A DNA stretch of 7,892 nucleotides from SKLM01 sp041687115 (GTDB lineage Bacteria; Chloroflexota; Anaerolineae; B4-G1): contig JAWLCP010000118.1 of assembly GCA_041687115.1 (NCBI GenBank), positions 1-7,892 of the forward strand, given 5' to 3'. Position numbers and translations under genes: made by a program. The stretch's first letter is position 1. The number at the start of each line of letters is the position of its first letter. Below are positions 5,391-7,892 of the stretch, piece after piece. A model generated the notes under the pieces. It did not search any database and was not told the origin of the DNA. It saw only the letters and a program-made list of their open reading frames with translations.

Positions 5391-6047
5391 ATGCAAGAGC
5401 GAACGAACCCACAATGGCTTGCTGCGCTGAGTGAACCAGGGCCGGAGCAAGAACTGGCTCTGGCCGACCTGCGCGCCTTCCTGGTGCGAGGCCTCGGCTA
5501 CGCCATGGCGGATCGGCCTCAAGTGGGCGATTCGGACATCGAGGGGTTTGTTCAGGACGCTCTGCTGAAGATCCTGGACAACCTGGGTTCATTCCGGGGG
5601 GATAGCCACTTCACGACCTGGGCCCAGAAGATCGCTGTTCACGAGGCCTTCACCGAGCTCCGTCGCAAACGTTGGGAGAACGTCTCGCTCGAGGAGATGA
5701 TCGCTCGATATGAGGGCGATTTCACCCCGTCTTTCCTCACCGATCCAGAGCCCTCTCCGGAGGAGCGCGTCACCCAGCAGGGTCTGCTCGATACGGTTAA
5801 GCGTCTGATTGTCGAAGAGTTGACCGATCGCCAGCGGCGGGCTATCGTCGCCGTCGTCTTCGCCGGGATGCCGACCGAGGAAGTGGCACGCCGAATGGGG
5901 ACCAACCGGAACGCGCTCTACAAGCTGATGCACGATGCGCGTCAGCGTCTCAAGCGGCGTATGCAGGCCGAGGGCATCTCCCTTGAGGATGCGTTGTCGG
6001 CTTTCGAGACCCCGTCAGGTAAGAGATCGAGCACTCATCACGTCTGA
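5391..6047 (+). CDS. ECF-type RNA polymerase sigma factor
   Basis: A 218-residue sigma-70 family protein with only regions 2 and 4, as in extracytoplasmic-function sigma factors. Region 2 covers about residues 22-95, with DIEGFVQDALLKILDNLGSF (core binding) and then TWAQKIAVHEAFTELRRKRW (promoter melting and -10 recognition). Region 4 covers about 141-195, with LTDRQRRAIVAVVFAGMPTE and a helix-turn-helix, EEVARRMGTNRNALYKLMHD. A 45-residue acidic linker joins them. The frame is open back to 5064, but the ATG at 5391 has GGAGG eight bases upstream and sits just after the TATAAT promoter, so I take it as the start. The gene after it encodes a likely zinc-type anti-sigma factor 14 bases downstream, consistent with a sigma/anti-sigma operon. 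The signal and regulon are unknown. Confidence 0.9.
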   Translation: MQERTNPQWLAALSEPGPEQELALADLRAFLVRGLGYAMADRPQVGDSDIEGFVQDALLKILDNLGSFRGDSHFTTWAQKIAVHEAFTELRRKRWENVSLEEMIARYEGDFTPSFLTDPEPSPEERVTQQGLLDTVKRLIVEELTDRQRRAIVAVVFAGMPTEEVARRMGTNRNALYKLMHDARQRLKRRMQAEGISLEDALSAFETPSGKRSSTHHV

Positions 6048-6061
6048 GAGATGAAAGGGGC

Positions 6062-6304
6062 ATGATGACTATCGAGTCGAGAAAGATCAAGCGTATGGTG
6101 CGCAACATCCTCACGGCGCGGCCTGACGAGATCGGATGTGCCGAGTGTCTTGAGCGCATGGATCGCTTCGTCGAGATGGAGCTGGAGGGGAAGAGCCCCG
6201 CCGAGGCAATGCCCCTCGTTCACGACCATCTGACCCGCTGCACCGACTGCCGCGAGGAGTACGAGGCCCTGTTGGAAGCCCTTCACCACCTGCACGAAGC
6301 TTGA
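6062..6304 (+). CDS. small soluble zinc-finger anti-sigma factor candidate
   Basis: An 80-residue protein with no membrane segment. After a basic N-terminus (SRKIKRMVRN) come C26-x2-C29 (GCAECLERMDRFVEMELEG) and H56-x3-C60-x2-C63 (HDHLTRCTDCREEYEALLEA). The H-x3-C-x2-C signature with a following helix is that of zinc-binding anti-sigma (ZAS) domains, and the C-x2-C pair could supply further ligands. Anti-sigma factors of this class hold their sigma partner in the cytoplasm and release it on a redox or other signal; loss of zinc under oxidative stress is the known mode for some members, but it is not shown here. The start is ATG 6062 or the adjacent ATG 6065; AAAGGGG ends one or four bases before them respectively. 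The immediate upstream gene is its probable target. Confidence 0.75.
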   Translation: MMTIESRKIKRMVRNILTARPDEIGCAECLERMDRFVEMELEGKSPAEAMPLVHDHLTRCTDCREEYEALLEALHHLHEA

Positions 6305-6531
6305 GTCGTCGCCTCCTTCACGACCCCTGAATCCCCCCTGACCCTCCCGGTCCGGAGAGTCCGGTGATGCAACAGGCCGGAGCCTCTTCCTCTCTGGCGT
6401 GAGCGCCACGCAACCCGCAGCGAGTGCGCCACAACGGACCGAGAAACCCTCCAGTCAGGACGTAAGATCTCGGCCTCTCCTCCCGTCTATATGATGCAGG
6501 CCGTATGAAGCGATATATATGGGAGGGAAGC
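6305..6531. other. intergenic region before the DUF3179 lipoprotein gene
   Basis: About 230 bases with no convincing gene. It holds two small hairpins, CCGGA-GAG-TCCGG (6352-6364) and TGGCG-TGAG-CGCCA (6395-6408), neither followed by a T-run. TATGAT at 6490-6495 could be a -10 box, but no matching -35 lies 16-18 bases upstream. The promoter of the lipoprotein gene is therefore unresolved, and readthrough from the sigma operon is possible. Confidence 0.3.
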
Positions 6532-7797
6532 ATGCGACGTTTTCTTTGGCTGGCCACTCTTGCTCTGATACTGAGCGCTTGCGCCGTGGGTACGTCCCCA
6601 CCGGCGATGGAAGAGGGATCACCCACGCCTAAACCCACAGGGGCTGACGAACCGACTCCATCCCGGCCGGTGGTGGAGGATCTTCCGTCCGGTGCCAGAT
6701 CCGAGTTCGAAACCGATTTTACGATGCACAGCGTACCCTTCAGCGAGATTTCCACGGTCCTGGCAAAGGACCGGATACCGGCCATCGACGATCCGACATT
6801 CGTAGGCGTCGACCAGGCCGACGACTGGCTGGCATCGGAAGAGCCCGTGCTGATGCTGGAGATGGGCGGAGAGGCGCGTGCCTATCCGATCCAGATCCTG
6901 ATGTACCACGAGATTGTCAACGACGTCGTTGACAATACACCGGTGGCGGCGACCTACTGCCCCCTCTGCAACACCGGTATCGTGTTCGAGCGTGTGGTGG
7001 ATGGCGAGGTGTTGGATTTCGGGACGACCGGGAGACTCCGCTTCAGCAATCTGGTGATGTACGATCGGCAGACGGAGAGCTGGTGGCAGCAGGCCAGTGG
7101 CGAGGCGATCGCCGGCACACTCACCGGTGAGCAACTGACCATTCTGCCCTCCACGATGATCGCATGGGGCGATTTCAAGGCCAAACATCTGGAGGGGCAG
7201 GTGCTGTCCCGGGAGACGGGTTACCAGCGGGACTATGGCTCAAACCCCTACGTCGGCTACGATGACCCGAGCAGTTCGCCCTTCCTGTACAATGGCCCCC
7301 AGACCGCGGACGAGCTTCCGCAGACCGCCCGGGTGCTGGGCGTCGAGTTGAACGGAGAAGCCGTGGCCTATCCGTACGAGCGGCTGGAAGACGTGCGCAT
7401 GGCGAACGATACGGTCGGTGGCGTTCCCGTGGTCGTCCTCTGGGGGCCGGGCACAGCCTCTGCGCTCGATTCCGCGCGCATCGCCGAAGGTGACGACGTG
7501 GGCGCTGCCACCGCCTTCTCACGGGAGTTGGATGGACGGGCCCTGACCTTCGCCTTCGCGGACGATCGCATCACCGATCTAGAGACGGGGAGCGGATGGA
7601 ACATCCTCGGGGAAGCTGTCGCGGGTCCGCTGCAGGGCCGCCAGCTGGAGCCGGTCGTCAGCGTCAACCACTTCTGGTTCTCCTGGGCCGCCTTCCAGCC
7701 CGAGACTCGCGTCTACCAGCCCGACGCCTCCTCAGCCGACTTCGAGCAGACGACGGACCGAGCAAAGAAGCTGATGGACGTTTCTGCGGACTCCTAG
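6532..7797 (+). CDS. DUF3179 domain lipoprotein
   Basis: A 421-residue predicted membrane-anchored lipoprotein. The signal peptide is MRRFLWLATLALILSAC, with lipobox LSAC and lipidated C17, followed by a Pro/Thr/Glu-rich linker to about residue 55. The body matches DUF3179: ARAYPIQILMYHEIVND, TYCPLCNTGIVF with C143-x2-C146, LVMYDRQTESWW, and VLSRETGYQRDYGSNPYVGY. A second, weaker copy of the module starts near residue 268 (LNGEAVAYP, GVPVVVLW, NILGEAVAGPLQG, VNHFWFSWAAFQP) and lacks the Cys pair. The function is unknown; the outward-facing CPLC could bind metal or act in redox chemistry. The start at 6532 has GGGAGGG about four bases upstream; an ATG at 6505 would put nine extra residues before the signal peptide. 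Its neighbours are the sigma/anti-sigma pair, so regulation by them is a plausible but unproven idea. Confidence 0.85.
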   Translation: MRRFLWLATLALILSACAVGTSPPAMEEGSPTPKPTGADEPTPSRPVVEDLPSGARSEFETDFTMHSVPFSEISTVLAKDRIPAIDDPTFVGVDQADDWLASEEPVLMLEMGGEARAYPIQILMYHEIVNDVVDNTPVAATYCPLCNTGIVFERVVDGEVLDFGTTGRLRFSNLVMYDRQTESWWQQASGEAIAGTLTGEQLTILPSTMIAWGDFKAKHLEGQVLSRETGYQRDYGSNPYVGYDDPSSSPFLYNGPQTADELPQTARVLGVELNGEAVAYPYERLEDVRMANDTVGGVPVVVLWGPGTASALDSARIAEGDDVGAATAFSRELDGRALTFAFADDRITDLETGSGWNILGEAVAGPLQGRQLEPVVSVNHFWFSWAAFQPETRVYQPDASSADFEQTTDRAKKLMDVSADS

Positions 7798-7799
7798 AA

Positions 7800-7868
7800 G
7801 TCCGACGTCTGGGTCCGGGGTCTGCACCCTTGTTGCCAACCAAACTCCAACCTCTTCAAACTCGAACC
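7800..7868. repeat. short imperfect tandem repeats after the lipoprotein gene
   Basis: GTCCGACGTCTGG (7800-7812) is followed directly by GTCCGGGGTCTGC (7813-7825), ten of 13 bases identical. Further on, CAAACTCCAACC (7841-7852) recurs as CAAACTCGAACC (7857-7868), 11 of 12 identical with a 16-base period. No gene or terminator is apparent in the last 95 bases. Confidence 0.35.
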
Positions 7869-7892
7869 AACGTGAGCGCCAACCTTGTCCAG

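Noticed and set aside
5125..5592. A 155-codon minus-strand frame over the sigma factor start
   Set aside because: Antisense to the sigma factor coding region, with an antisense-like Arg/Pro/Ser composition and no family match.
6490..6495. TATGAT as the -10 box of the lipoprotein gene
   Set aside because: No acceptable -35 hexamer lies 16-18 bases upstream, so it is left unassigned as a promoter.

Overview
The window looks like chromosomal DNA from a moderately high-GC bacterium (roughly 60% GC by eye). It uses AGGAG-type ribosome binding sites and recognisable sigma-70 promoters. A DUF3179 lipoprotein, a DUF3243 protein and an ECF sigma factor with a small soluble zinc-type partner together make Chloroflexota my best guess, with a deep-branching Firmicute as the alternative. 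This is an inference from family content; no rRNA or tRNA gene is present to settle it.

Left edge, 1-1112. The minus strand starts with the 5' end of a probable ABC-transporter ATPase (start at 82, running out of the window). Next come pieces of genes with no intact partner: the C-terminal half of a UPF0175-like small protein (200-388, minus), the C-terminal part of an alpha/beta hydrolase (521-880, minus) and a possible 28-codon start of a response regulator (1026-1112, plus). The last piece lies antisense to the Arg-rich tail of the next gene. The stretch reads as a decayed or rearranged locus.

Centre left, 1045-4020. A minus-strand operon has a good promoter at 3843-3871. It encodes a PNPOx-like flavin split-barrel protein (stop at 3303) and, with a 4-bp ATGA overlap, a 753-residue PEP synthase/rifampicin phosphotransferase-like enzyme. 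That enzyme has the ATP-grasp and swivelling His domains but no C-terminal PEP/pyruvate-binding barrel.

Centre right, 4020-5114. Two further minus-strand genes follow: a short-chain dehydrogenase/reductase whose catalytic Ser position appears to be Ala, and a DUF3243 (YmfJ-like) small protein with a TTGACA promoter. A long hairpin with 8-bp outer arms (4698-4739) separates them.

Right, 5337-7892. Divergent from these, a TTGCAC-17-TATAAT promoter drives an ECF-type sigma factor followed by an 80-residue Cys/His anti-sigma candidate. A DUF3179 lipoprotein follows, with two related halves of which only the first keeps a CPLC motif. The window ends in non-coding DNA with short imperfect direct repeats. 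Between the DUF3243 and sigma promoters lies an unrecognised 86-codon Cys-containing minus-strand frame that may be another remnant.

I see no CRISPR array, insertion sequence or complete mobile element. The least ordinary parts are the fragment-rich left edge, the barrel-less PEP-utilising enzyme coupled to a flavin protein, and the sigma/anti-sigma/DUF3179 group.
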